From assembly GCA_029263615.1 (NCBI GenBank), contig JAJUFT010000003.1, forward strand, positions 1-64,000: a DNA stretch of 64,000 nt, given 5' to 3'. Each line of letters starts with the position of its first letter. The stretch's first letter is position 1. The DNA is from Alcaligenaceae bacterium (GTDB lineage Bacteria > Pseudomonadota > Gammaproteobacteria > Burkholderiales > Burkholderiaceae_B). A model generated the notes under the pieces. The model was not told where the DNA came from. It did no database searches and was given only the letters and a program-made list of their open reading frames with translations. Shown in pieces: positions 9,606-18,027 of this stretch. The translations under genes and the position numbers were made by a program.

Positions 9606-10867
9606 GGGGCGTTTCCGGGAATGCGTTCGATGTCAGCGCCGAGTGCGCGCAGTTTCTCTTCCATACGTTCGTAGCCGCGGTCCAGATGATAGATGCGGTC
9701 CACCACGGTTTCGCCTTGGGCGGCCAAGCCGGCAATGACCAGACTGGCCGAGGCGCGCAGGTCGGTGGCCATGACGGTGGCCCCGGATAGCAAGGGGACG
9801 CCGGTGACGACGGCCGTGTCGCCCTCGACTTCAATGCGGGCGCCCAGACGGGAGAGCTCAGGAGCGTGCATGTAGCGATTCTCGAAGATGGTTTCCACAA
9901 TGACCGCGGTGCCGTCCGCCACCGTGTTCAAGGCCATGAGTTGCGCCTGCATGTCGGTGGGGAAACCGGGATATTCGAGGGTGCGGAATCCGGTGGCACG
10001 CGGGCGCTTGTCCATGCGGGCGCGGATCCAGTCTGCGCCTTCCTCGATCTGCACACACGCCTCGCGCAGCTTGTCGAGAATGGCACCCATGGTGTGGGCG
10101 GCCGTATGGCGCAACATGATCTCCCCGCCGGTGGCGCCCACGGCGCATAGAAAGGTACCGGCTTCGATGCGGTCGGGCACGATGCTGTGATGGGCGCCGT
10201 GCAGGCGTTCCACGCCGTCGATCACGATGCGGTCGGTGCCGTGCCCCTGGATGCGGGCGCCCATCTTGATGAGCAGCTCGGCCAGGTCGACGACCTCCGG
10301 TTCGCGGGCGGCGTTCTCCAGCACGGTGCGACCGTCCGCCAGCACAGCGGCCATCATGAGGTTCTCCGTGCCGGTGACGGTGACCATGTCGGTGCGGATG
10401 GTGGTGCCCTTGAGCCGTTCGGCGCGCGCCACCACGTAGCCATGTTCGATGCTGATTTCGGCGCCCATGGCGGCCAGGCCCTTGATGTGCTGGTCGACCG
10501 GGCGCTGGCCGATGGCGCAGCCGCCGGGCAGGCTGACGCGCGCTTCGCCGAAGCGGGCCACCAGGGGACCCAGCACCAGGATGGAGGCGCGCATGGTCTT
10601 GACTAGGTCGTAGGGCGCTTCGAGGCTGCTGACCTGGGAGGCGTCCAGTTCCACGCGGGTGCCGTCACCGTTGCGGTATTTCACGCCCAGGCGTTCCAGC
10701 AGGTGCAGGGTCGTGCCGATGTCGCGCAGACGGGGCACGTTGTCCAGGATGAGCGTCTCCGGCGTCAGCAGGCTGGCGCACAGGATGGGCAGGGCGGCGT
10801 TCTTGGCGCCCGAAATGGCGACTTCCCCGTGCAGGGGCCGGCCGCCCCGGATCCGCAATTTATCCAT
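9602..10867 (-). CDS. murA: UDP-GlcNAc 1-carboxyvinyltransferase
   Basis: A 421-residue EPSP-synthase-like enzyme for the first committed step of peptidoglycan synthesis, adding enolpyruvate from PEP to UDP-GlcNAc. The catalytic loop [15 protein letters not shown] keeps the Cys that fosfomycin alkylates. The start [20 protein letters not shown] and [12 protein letters not shown] are canonical. It overlaps ibaG by 8 bp and hisG by 4 bp. ibaG-murA next to mla genes is a conserved proteobacterial arrangement. Confidence 0.97.
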   Translation of the reverse strand: MDKLRIRGGRPLHGEVAISGAKNAALPILCASLLTPETLILDNVPRLRDIGTTLHLLERLGVKYRNGDGTRVELDASQVSSLEAPYDLVKTMRASILVLGPLVARFGEARVSLPGGCAIGQRPVDQHIKGLAAMGAEISIEHGYVVARAERLKGTTIRTDMVTVTGTENLMMAAVLADGRTVLENAAREPEVVDLAELLIKMGARIQGHGTDRIVIDGVERLHGAHHSIVPDRIEAGTFLCAVGATGGEIMLRHTAAHTMGAILDKLREACVQIEEGADWIRARMDKRPRATGFRTLEYPGFPTDMQAQLMALNTVADGTAVIVETIFENRYMHAPELSRLGARIEVEGDTAVVTGVPLLSGATVMATDLRASASLVIAGLAAQGETVVDRIYHLDRGYERMEEKLRALGADIERIPGNAP

Positions 10868-11108
10868 TGTTTTCGGCCTGATATTCGGCAGGGGTGAGGG
10901 TGCGCATGGAGAGGGCGTGAATTTCGGCCTTCATGCGGTCACCCAGGGCAGCGTAGACCAGCTGGTGACGGGCAATCAGGCGCTTGCCCTCAAAAGCGGG
11001 GCTGACGATCAGCGCTTCGAAATGTGAACCGTCTCCAACAACTTGGAGAACCTCACATTCCAGATTGTCGGCGATGTACTGGCGTACGAGTTCAGGGGTG
11101 GGCAGCAT
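10860..11108 (-). CDS. ibaG: BolA-family protein, IbaG-like
   Basis: An 82-residue BolA/IbaG protein. The BolA fold pattern is seen in [20 protein letters not shown] and [20 protein letters not shown]; members bind [2Fe-2S] clusters together with monothiol glutaredoxins. The position directly upstream of murA and downstream of transporter genes matches the ibaG (yrbA) neighbourhood of other proteobacteria, which is why I prefer IbaG over BolA itself. Confidence 0.92.
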   Translation of the reverse strand: MLPTPELVRQYIADNLECEVLQVVGDGSHFEALIVSPAFEGKRLIARHQLVYAALGDRMKAEIHALSMRTLTPAEYQAENNG

Positions 11109-11111
11109 GAT

Positions 11112-11906
11112 TCAGTTCCGAAGTTTGTAACCCTTCGCCAGCAGGCGCAGGGTGAAAAGAGACAAGACGATGAAGACGGCGCTCACCACGGTGAGGCTGT
11201 GCCACGGTGAAACGTCGGACGCACTGAAGAAACCGTGGCGGAAGCCGTCGATCATGTAGAAGACCGGGTTCCAGTGCGAGACGCCCTGCCAGAACTCGGG
11301 CAGGCTGTGAATCGAATAGAACACGCCGGACAGAAAGGTGGCGGGCAGGATCAGGAAGTTCTGGAAGGCGGCCAGCTGGTCGAACTTCTCGGACCACAGC
11401 CCGGCGATGATGCCCAGGTTGCCCATCACGCCGCAGGACAGTACCGCAAAGGTCAGTATCCAGCCCGGTTCGCTGATGGGCAGGTCGGTGAAGAACAGGG
11501 CGACCAGCCACACACCCAGACCACAGCACAGGCCGCGCGCTATGGCGGCCAGCAGGTAGGCCCCGTAGATCTCCAGATGCGACAGCGGCGGCAGCAGGAT
11601 GAACACCAGATTGCCGGTGATGCGGCTCTGGATCAGTGAGGACGACGGGTTGGCGAAGGCATTCTGCAGCATGCTCATCATCATCAGCCCGGGAATCAGG
11701 AAGGCGGTGTAGGGCAGCGTGCCATACACATGCACCCGGCCTTCCAGCACATGGGCGAAGACGAGCAGGTAGAGCAGGGCGGTGAGCACGGGGGCGGCAA
11801 TCGTCTGGAAAGCCACCTTCCAGAATCGCTGCAATTCCTTGCGCAGCAGGGTCGGGAAGCCGGAGCCCATATCGTCACGGCGCTGGCGGATAGGCGTGCT
11901 GCTCAT
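11112..11906 (-). CDS. ABC-2 type exporter permease (YadH-like)
   Basis: A 264-residue inner-membrane permease with about six hydrophobic segments, of the ABC-2 family; SRITGNLVFILLPPLSHLEIY and the late ILPATFLSGVFYSIHSLPE are typical of the YadH/NodJ branch. It overlaps the upstream ATPase gene by 4 bp, giving a two-gene exporter. YadGH-like pairs sit next to mla-ibaG-murA genes in many betaproteobacteria; the exported substrate is unknown. Confidence 0.92.
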   Translation of the reverse strand: MSSTPIRQRRDDMGSGFPTLLRKELQRFWKVAFQTIAAPVLTALLYLLVFAHVLEGRVHVYGTLPYTAFLIPGLMMMSMLQNAFANPSSSLIQSRITGNLVFILLPPLSHLEIYGAYLLAAIARGLCCGLGVWLVALFFTDLPISEPGWILTFAVLSCGVMGNLGIIAGLWSEKFDQLAAFQNFLILPATFLSGVFYSIHSLPEFWQGVSHWNPVFYMIDGFRHGFFSASDVSPWHSLTVVSAVFIVLSLFTLRLLAKGYKLRN

Positions 11907-12691
11907 GCCACCTCCTCAAGGGTGTCGCCGTGCATGAAGCGCACGAAAGCGTCTTCCAGGTCGTGCCCGCCGACCTGGGCGAGCAGGGCCTGGGTGGTGT
12001 CCAGGGCAATGACACGGCCCTGCTTGAGCATGGCGATGCGGCCGCAGAGGGCCTCGGCTTCTTCCAGAGAGTGGGTGGTCAGAAGAATGGTGTGGCCATC
12101 CTTGTTGAGGCGCGAGATGAATTCCCAGAGCGTGCGGCGCAGGTCGACGTCCACGCCGGCGGTCGGTTCGTCCAGAATGATGACCGGAGGGCGGTGCACC
12201 AGGGCCTGGGCCACCAGCACCCGGCGCTTCATGCCGCCGGACAGGGCGCGCATGTTCGTATCGGCCTTGTCGCTCAGCCCGAGATTGGCCAGTACTTCAT
12301 CGATCCAGTCGTCGTTGTGGCGCAGCCCGAAGTAGCCCGACTGAAGGCGCAGGGTTTCGCGCACCGTGAAGAAGGGGTCATAGACGATTTCCTGCGGGAC
12401 GACGCCCAGCGACTGTCGGGCTTCGCGAAACTGCGTGGTGACATCGAAGCCGCAGACCTCGGCGCGACCCGCGGTGGGGCGGGCGAGCCCGGCCAGAATG
12501 GAGATGAGGGTGGTCTTGCCGGCCCCGTTGGGGCCAAGCAGTCCGAAGAATTCGCCATGCTCGACGGCGAACGAGACGCCATCGAGGGCCTGGAAGCCTT
12601 TGCCACGTGGCTTGCCCGTCAGGGCTTCCACGAGCCGACGGGGACGAGGGGCATAAATTTTTGAGACGTTTTCTAGCTTGAGCGCGGACAT
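11903..12691 (-). CDS. ABC transporter ATPase (YadG-like)
   Basis: A 262-residue nucleotide-binding subunit: Walker A GPNGAGKT, signature LSGGMKRRVL, Walker B VIILDEPTAGVD and the H-loop TTHSLEEAE are all intact. It should energise the downstream ABC-2 permease. The frame remains open to 12817, but the ATG at 12691 (MSALKLENVSKIYAPRPRR) fits the family start. No STAS-domain gene (mlaB) fits in the 191 bp between this start and the end of mlaC. Confidence 0.93.
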   Translation of the reverse strand: MSALKLENVSKIYAPRPRRLVEALTGKPRGKGFQALDGVSFAVEHGEFFGLLGPNGAGKTTLISILAGLARPTAGRAEVCGFDVTTQFREARQSLGVVPQEIVYDPFFTVRETLRLQSGYFGLRHNDDWIDEVLANLGLSDKADTNMRALSGGMKRRVLVAQALVHRPPVIILDEPTAGVDVDLRRTLWEFISRLNKDGHTILLTTHSLEEAEALCGRIAMLKQGRVIALDTTQALLAQVGGHDLEDAFVRFMHGDTLEEVA

Positions 12692-12882
12692 GTTCTGGAA
12701 AGAGAGCCGGCAAGGGCATCGGCCCGAACCCGGTCGGACAGTGTGCAGGCGCGACCGCAATTGCCGGGAAAATCTGCCTGGCGGCCGCGAGCCCAACCTC
12801 ATTATAAGCGGCCGCATCCCCGGCTCATGTGAGGACCGGGGCAGCGGGACCGGGGCCCCGCGCCTGCCGGGCGTCGCCGCTT

Positions 12883-13545
12883 CTAGTTCGCGTTGCTCTG
12901 GTTCAGTGCCTTGATCAGCCCGTCAATGCCGGACTGCTGAATCTGCTGGGCGAACTGGTTGCGATAGTTCTGGATCAGCCAGATGTTCTCGATGTTGAGG
13001 TCGTACACCTTCCAGCCTTCCGGTGTTTTCTCGAGACGGTAGTCCACCGCCACGGCCGGGGCGTTGCGACGGGTCACCAGCGAACGCACAACCACGTCGT
13101 CGGCGTTCGCGTCGCCGCGGAAGGGCTGGATCTCGATGCGCGAGACTTCGTCGACGCTGGACAGCGCCCCGCTGTAGGTGCGCACCAGCGTGCCGCGGAA
13201 GGCTTCAACCAGCGCCTTCTGCTGTTCGGGAGAGGCCTGGCGCCAGTAGCGGCCGGCGGCCAGGCGGGTGGTTTTCTCGAAGTTCACATAGGGCAGGATC
13301 AGCTCATCGACCAGCTGGTTGATGCGGTTGAGGTCGCCCCGCTTGACGTCGGGATCGCCCTTGACGGCCTGCAGGGCACTGTCGGCGACGGCCTGCACGA
13401 ATTCGTTGGGGGCCGCCTTGGGGTCGGGCTTCGCCTGGGCCGGGGCGCTGATGAGGGCCAGCAGCGTGGCGGCACACAGCACGATGGTGGCCGCCATGCG
13501 GCCCAGGATCGGGTGATTCAGAGGGTAATGGGTATTTGCAAGCAT
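12883..13545 (-). CDS. mlaC: Phospholipid-binding protein MlaC
   Basis: A 220-residue periplasmic carrier (Tol-Tol-Ttg2 family) that shuttles phospholipids between outer-membrane MlaA and the inner-membrane MlaFED complex. A signal peptide is evident (hydrophobic AATIVLCAATLLALISAPAQA ends near residue 38). The fold pattern ILPYVNFEKTTRLAAGRYWR and VDYRLEKTPEGWKVYDLNIE is typical. A GTG at 13590 overlapping the mlaA stop is an alternative start adding 15 residues; I prefer the ATG at 13545 because it places the signal peptide normally. Confidence 0.93.
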   Translation of the reverse strand: MLANTHYPLNHPILGRMAATIVLCAATLLALISAPAQAKPDPKAAPNEFVQAVADSALQAVKGDPDVKRGDLNRINQLVDELILPYVNFEKTTRLAAGRYWRQASPEQQKALVEAFRGTLVRTYSGALSSVDEVSRIEIQPFRGDANADDVVVRSLVTRRNAPAVAVDYRLEKTPEGWKVYDLNIENIWLIQNYRNQFAQQIQQSGIDGLIKALNQSNAN

Positions 13546-13586
13546 GTCTGTCTTCTGTTCAGGCGTCGGGCGGCAGGGGGGCGCCG

Positions 13587-14375
13587 TCACTTCGTGGCGG
13601 GTTCCGGGTCCGTGTAGTCGGGCAGCGCGTCGTCGGAGTAGTCGGGCACGGCGCCTTCGTCGCCCACGCGCTGGTTGACCAGGGCGTCTCGGCGCTGCAG
13701 ATAGGCGTCACGAATGAAGCTGTAGCGATCCAACGCGGTGCGGTTGACGATCTCGTCGGCACTCAGCAGGCTGTGGCGGATGTCCACCACATAGACGCCC
13801 AGCAGCGTGTTGCGCACCGGAACGTCGTTGATGGCGAAGATGGGCGTGCGCGGCGAGATGGTGGCCACGCTGGTCAGGGTGGCGGTGGTGTCACGCACCG
13901 TGCTCGAACCCAGGAAGGGCAGCACGACATACGGGCCCGAGCCCATACCCCATACGCCCAGCGTGGTGCCCAGATCGTTGGGAATGCGGTAGGCGCCGTT
14001 CATGCTCGCCACGTCGATACAGCCGCCCAGGCCCATGGTGGTGTTGAACATCACGCGGCCGAGGGTGTTGAAGAAGTCGTGCGGGCGCGCCTGCAGGAAA
14101 CTGTTCAGGGCGGACCAGACATCGTTCAGATTGCCGAAGATGTTGCCGACACAGGTGCGCACCGGGTCGGGCGTGAGATCGCGATAGGCGTACGCAATGG
14201 GTTTGAGCAGCGCGCCGTCGACGGCATCGTTGAACGCGAACATGCCGCGGTTGTAGCCTTCCCAGGGGTCGCGCGGGTTGGTCGGCTCGACAGATGCACA
14301 GCCTCCGAGCAACAGGGCGGCGGTGATCGCAAGGGCAAGAGGGCGAATGCGGGCTGTGCGGACGTTCTTCTTCAT
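13587..14375 (-). CDS. mlaA: Outer-membrane lipoprotein MlaA (VacJ)
   Basis: A 262-residue VacJ/MlaA protein. A lipoprotein signal peptide ends at the lipobox LLGGC (Cys about residue 26), followed by DPWEGYNRGMFAFNDAVDG and the GLGGCIDVASMNG segment characteristic of the family. MlaA removes misplaced phospholipid from the outer leaflet and passes it to MlaC. Here mlaA lies inside the mla cluster between mlaD and mlaC, overlapping mlaD by 4 bp, whereas in E. coli it is at a separate locus. Confidence 0.95.
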   Translation of the reverse strand: MKKNVRTARIRPLALAITAALLLGGCASVEPTNPRDPWEGYNRGMFAFNDAVDGALLKPIAYAYRDLTPDPVRTCVGNIFGNLNDVWSALNSFLQARPHDFFNTLGRVMFNTTMGLGGCIDVASMNGAYRIPNDLGTTLGVWGMGSGPYVVLPFLGSSTVRDTTATLTSVATISPRTPIFAINDVPVRNTLLGVYVVDIRHSLLSADEIVNRTALDRYSFIRDAYLQRRDALVNQRVGDEGAVPDYSDDALPDYTDPEPATK

Positions 14376-14839
14376 GGTTTTTCCTGGCTGCCGGCCGAGC
14401 TGTAGAGGAACTTGCTGATGAGTTCTTCCAGGACGACGGCGCTTTGTGTGTATTGGATGGTGTTTCCTGCAGCCAGCATTTTATCTTCGCCGCCCGGCGT
14501 GATGCCGATATATTGTTCGCCCAGCAACCCCGAGGTCAGGATGGAGACGGAAGAGTCGGTGGGGAAGGCGTATTTGGATTCGATCTCCATCGACACAATG
14601 GCCTGGAAGCGCTCGTTGTCGAAGGAAATGCCCGACACGCGACCCACCACGACCCCGCTGCTCTTGACCGGGGCACGGACCTTGAGCCCGCCCAGATTTT
14701 CGAAGGAGGCGTGCACCGTGTAGGTGGGGGTGAAGGTGAAGGAGCTCATGTTGCCGGCGCGCAGGGCCAGGAATACCAGGGCAATCGCACCGAGCAGAAC
14801 AAAGAGGCCCACCCAGAAATCGGTTTTGTCGCGGGTCAT
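14372..14839 (-). CDS. mlaD: MCE-domain protein MlaD
   Basis: A 155-residue single-pass inner-membrane MCE protein: a membrane anchor (FWVGLFVLLGAIALVFLAL, about residues 8-26) and one MCE domain with LGGLKVRAPVKSSGVVVGRV and LLGEQYIGITPGGE. MlaD forms a hexameric ring on MlaE and receives lipid from MlaC. It overlaps mlaA by 4 bp and follows mlaE by 22 bp. Confidence 0.95.
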   Translation of the reverse strand: MTRDKTDFWVGLFVLLGAIALVFLALRAGNMSSFTFTPTYTVHASFENLGGLKVRAPVKSSGVVVGRVSGISFDNERFQAIVSMEIESKYAFPTDSSVSILTSGLLGEQYIGITPGGEDKMLAAGNTIQYTQSAVVLEELISKFLYSSAGSQEKP

Positions 14840-14861
14840 AGTGATGTATCCATTGAATCGT

Positions 14862-15647
14862 TTAGCCGAACATCAGAGCCGTCATGACGAAGTCCAGCCC
14901 CAGGACCAGGAGCGAACTGTGTACGACGGTGCGGGTGGTGGCGCGCGAGACGCCTTCCGGGGTGGCGCGGGCCGTCCAGCCGGCATGCAGCGCCACCAGC
15001 GTCACGGCAAGGCCGAACACCACACTCTTGATGAAACCGTTCAGGATGTCGTTGATGACATCGACGCCCTCCTGCATCTGTGACCAGAACGCGCCCGGGT
15101 CGATGCCGATCAGCTGCACGCCGACGACCCAGCCCCCGATCACGCCCACCATGGAGAAGACCGCGGCCAGCACCGGCATGGCGATCAGCCCGCCCCAGAA
15201 ACGCGGCACCAGCACGCGGCGGATGGGGTCGACGGCCATGACTTCCATGGCGGCCAGTTGCTCGCCCGCCTTCATGAGGCCGATTTCGGCGGTCAGCGAA
15301 GTGCCCGCCCGGCCGGCAAACAGCAGGGCCGTGACCACGGGGCCCAGTTCGCGGGTGAGTGAGAGCGCCACAAGCAGGCCCAGCGCTTCTTCTGAGCCGT
15401 AGCGGCTGAGGGTGTAGTAACCCTGCAGGCCCAGAACGAAACCGACAAAGAGGCCGGAGACCGCAATGATGAGCAGGGAGTGGTTGCCGATGAAATGGAT
15501 CTGCTGGGTGACTAGGCGCGCGCGGCTGAGGGCCGCTCCACTGCGGGCCAGGATGGCACCGGCCAGACGCATGAAGGCGCCCAGGTTGGTGATGCTCTTG
15601 CGCACGCGGGCACCCAGCTGGGAGATGGCCTTGTAAGGCGTCGTCAT
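14862..15647 (-). CDS. mlaE: Phospholipid ABC transporter permease MlaE
   Basis: A 261-residue MlaE-family permease with about five hydrophobic segments and the family motif RAGTSLTAEIGLMKAGEQL. It is the membrane subunit of MlaFEDB. The ATG at 15647 is chosen because it overlaps the mlaF stop by 4 bp (ATGA); the open frame extends 10 codons further upstream without a better start. Confidence 0.95.
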   Translation of the reverse strand: MTTPYKAISQLGARVRKSITNLGAFMRLAGAILARSGAALSRARLVTQQIHFIGNHSLLIIAVSGLFVGFVLGLQGYYTLSRYGSEEALGLLVALSLTRELGPVVTALLFAGRAGTSLTAEIGLMKAGEQLAAMEVMAVDPIRRVLVPRFWGGLIAMPVLAAVFSMVGVIGGWVVGVQLIGIDPGAFWSQMQEGVDVINDILNGFIKSVVFGLAVTLVALHAGWTARATPEGVSRATTRTVVHSSLLVLGLDFVMTALMFG

Positions 15648-16474
15648 GGGCGGCGTCCTTTGCGTTGTTCCAGCCACTGGCTGAAGGCCGGGGTGACGGG
15701 ATAATGAAAGCCGATGGGGCCGTCCGGCTCGCCGTCCAGGAACTGGCGCACGAAGGGGTCATGCGATGCAGACAGCGTGGCGGGCGAGCCGGCCGCGATC
15801 ATCTTGCCCTGGCCCACCATGTAGACCTGATCAGCAATCGCGAAGGATTCCTTGACGTCGTGGGTGATCAGCACCGACGCACAGCCGAGCTTGTCGGTCA
15901 GGCTGCGGATCAGGCGGGCGGTGATGCCCAGCGAGATCGGGTCCAGGCCGGCAAAGGGTTCGTCGTACAGAATGAGCTCGGGCTCCAGCACGATGGCCCG
16001 CGCCAGGGCGACGCGGCGCGCCATGCCGCCGGAGATTTCCGAGATGCGCAGGTGCGCGGCCGCCTTGAGGCCGACCGCATCGAGCTTTTCCAGTACGCGG
16101 TCCTGGATCTGGCTTTCGGAAATTCGGGTGTGTTCCCTGAGAGGGAATGCCACGTTTTCGAAGACGTTCAGGTCGGTGAACAGGGCGCCTTGCTGGAACA
16201 GCACCCCCATGCGCTGGCGCAGCTTGCGCAGGGCTTCGCCGGTGACCCCCGAGAGATCCTGGCCAAAGGCGGCCACGCGGCCTTTCTGGGCATGGATCTG
16301 CGCCGTGGCGGCCCGCAACAGGGTGGTTTTGCCCGAACCGGAGCCGCCCATGAGGGCCACAACCTGGCCCTTGCGCGCCTCGATGTTGATGTCGCGGAGT
16401 ACCGTGAAGTCGCCATAGCCGAGCGCGACATCGGTAAACTGCAGAATGGTGTCTGATGACGGAACGGTGGTCAT
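15644..16474 (-). CDS. mlaF: Phospholipid ABC transporter ATPase MlaF
   Basis: A 276-residue ABC ATPase: Walker A MGGSGSGKTTLLR, signature EISGGMARRVALARA, Walker B LILYDEPFAGLDP and H-loop ITHDVKESF. ISGGM in place of LSGGQ is typical of MlaF. The chosen ATG at 16474 gives the common family start (TILQFTDVALGYGDF). It is the first gene of the mlaF-E-D-A-C run and lies 80 bp downstream of gltD, beyond a strong hairpin. Confidence 0.95.
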   Translation of the reverse strand: MTTVPSSDTILQFTDVALGYGDFTVLRDINIEARKGQVVALMGGSGSGKTTLLRAATAQIHAQKGRVAAFGQDLSGVTGEALRKLRQRMGVLFQQGALFTDLNVFENVAFPLREHTRISESQIQDRVLEKLDAVGLKAAAHLRISEISGGMARRVALARAIVLEPELILYDEPFAGLDPISLGITARLIRSLTDKLGCASVLITHDVKESFAIADQVYMVGQGKMIAAGSPATLSASHDPFVRQFLDGEPDGPIGFHYPVTPAFSQWLEQRKGRRP

Positions 16475-16516
16475 GGCAAGTCTTCGATGAACTCGAAGGC
16501 ATTGTATCGTGAGCAC

Positions 16517-16545
16517 ACCCCGGTCCGGGTGAGCAGGACCGGGGT
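16517..16545 (-). terminator. Hairpin between gltD and mlaF
   Basis: A 10-bp perfect inverted repeat (ACCCCGGTCC ... GGACCGGGGT, 9-nt loop) starts 10 bp beyond the gltD stop, and outer arms GAGCAC/GTGCTC extend it. No T-run follows on the minus strand, so it could be a weak intrinsic terminator or an mRNA-stabilising stem that separates gltBD expression from the mla genes. Confidence 0.6.
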
Positions 16546-16554
16546 GGCGGGTGC

Positions 16555-18018
16555 TCAACGCGGCAGCGTGCTGTGCCCCATGAGGTATTCGTCCACGGCG
16601 CGCGCGCATTGGCGGCCCTCGCGGATGGCCCATACCACCAGCGACTGGCCGCGGCGCATATCGCCGGCGGCAAACACCTTGTCGACATTGCTGCGGTAGT
16701 TCTGCGTGTCGGCAAGCGCATTGCCACGGGCGTCGATGTCCACGCCAAAGGCGTCCAGCACGTTGCGCACGGGCGACACAAAGCCCATGGCCAGCAGCAC
16801 CAGATCGGCCTTGAGTTCAAATTGCGAGCCTTCCACTTCGCGCATCTTCATCTGGCCCGTGACCTTGTCGCGGAACCATTCCACGCGCACGGCAATCAGT
16901 TTTTCCACCTTGCCGTTCTTGCCTTCCAACGCCTTGGTCGAGACGGCCCAGTCACGCTCACAGCCTTCTTCATGTGAAGACGAGGTGCGCAGACGGGCGG
17001 GCCAGTAGGGCCAGGTCATGGGCTTGTCCTCGACGTCGGGCAGGCGCGGCATGAGCTCAAACTGCGTGACCGACGCCGCCCCGTGCCGGTTGCTGGTGCC
17101 CACGCAGTCGGAACCGGTGTCGCCGCCCCCGATGACGATGACATGCTTGTCCTTGGCGCTGATCTGGCGCGGCACACGGTCGCCGGCATTCACCATGTTC
17201 TGCTGACGCAGGAAATCCATGGCGAAGTGCACGCCGCGCAGTTCCCGGCCGGGTACAGGCAGGTCGCGCGGGGTCTCGGCGCCGCCGGTCAGCACGATGG
17301 CGTCGAACTCGGCCTTCAGGGACTCGGGCGTGCGGACGGTGACACCCTCGGGTGCATCGAGGGGGTTGCCGACGTAGGTCGAGGGCTGAAACTCCACGCC
17401 TTCCGCTTCCATCTGGGCCAACCGCCGGTTGATGAGGTTCTTGTCCAGCTTGAAGTCGGGAATGCCATAGCGCAGCAGCCCGCCCACGCGATTGCTTTTC
17501 TCGAAGACCGTCACTTCGTGACCGGCCCGCGCCAGTTGCTGTGCACAGGCCAGGCCTGCGGGGCCGGACCCCACCACCGCCACCCGCTTGCCCGTCAGGC
17601 GGGAGGCCGGTTGCGGCACGACCCAGCCCTGTTCCCAGCCATGATCGATGATGGCGTGTTCGATCGACTTGATGCCGACCGGGTCGTTGTTGATGTTCAG
17701 CGTGCAGGCGGCTTCGCAGGGGGCCGGGCAGATGCGGCCGGTGAACTCGGGGAAGTTGTTGGTGGAGTGCAGCACGTCTAGGGCACGGCGCCACTCCTGC
17801 CGGTAAACGAGGTCATTCCAGTCGGGAATGATGTTGTTCACCGGGCAGCCGTTGTGGCAGAAGGGAATGCCGCAGTCCATGCAGCGCGCGGCCTGCACGG
17901 CGGCCTGGCTGTCATCCAGGCGGGGGACGAACTCCGACCAGTGGCGCACGCGCACCTGGGGCGCCTCGTACGCGGCCTCAATACGTTGGAATTCCAGAAA
18001 TCCAGTGATCTTGCCCAT
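16555..18018 (-). CDS. gltD: Glutamate synthase (NADPH) small subunit
   Basis: A 487-residue flavoprotein feeding NADPH electrons to GltB. The N-terminal Fe-S cysteine cluster [15 protein letters not shown] (about residues 42-56), the FAD loop [15 protein letters not shown] and the NADPH loop [13 protein letters not shown] are intact. It follows gltB by 9 bp. Together they make glutamate from glutamine and 2-oxoglutarate. Confidence 0.97.
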   Translation of the reverse strand: MGKITGFLEFQRIEAAYEAPQVRVRHWSEFVPRLDDSQAAVQAARCMDCGIPFCHNGCPVNNIIPDWNDLVYRQEWRRALDVLHSTNNFPEFTGRICPAPCEAACTLNINNDPVGIKSIEHAIIDHGWEQGWVVPQPASRLTGKRVAVVGSGPAGLACAQQLARAGHEVTVFEKSNRVGGLLRYGIPDFKLDKNLINRRLAQMEAEGVEFQPSTYVGNPLDAPEGVTVRTPESLKAEFDAIVLTGGAETPRDLPVPGRELRGVHFAMDFLRQQNMVNAGDRVPRQISAKDKHVIVIGGGDTGSDCVGTSNRHGAASVTQFELMPRLPDVEDKPMTWPYWPARLRTSSSHEEGCERDWAVSTKALEGKNGKVEKLIAVRVEWFRDKVTGQMKMREVEGSQFELKADLVLLAMGFVSPVRNVLDAFGVDIDARGNALADTQNYRSNVDKVFAAGDMRRGQSLVVWAIREGRQCARAVDEYLMGHSTLPR

Positions 18019-18027
18019 CTTCTTTCC

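Noticed and set aside
12692..12882. mlaB (STAS) between mlaC and the ABC ATPase
   Set aside because: 191 bp cannot encode the usual ~90-100 residues, and no STAS motif is visible in any frame.
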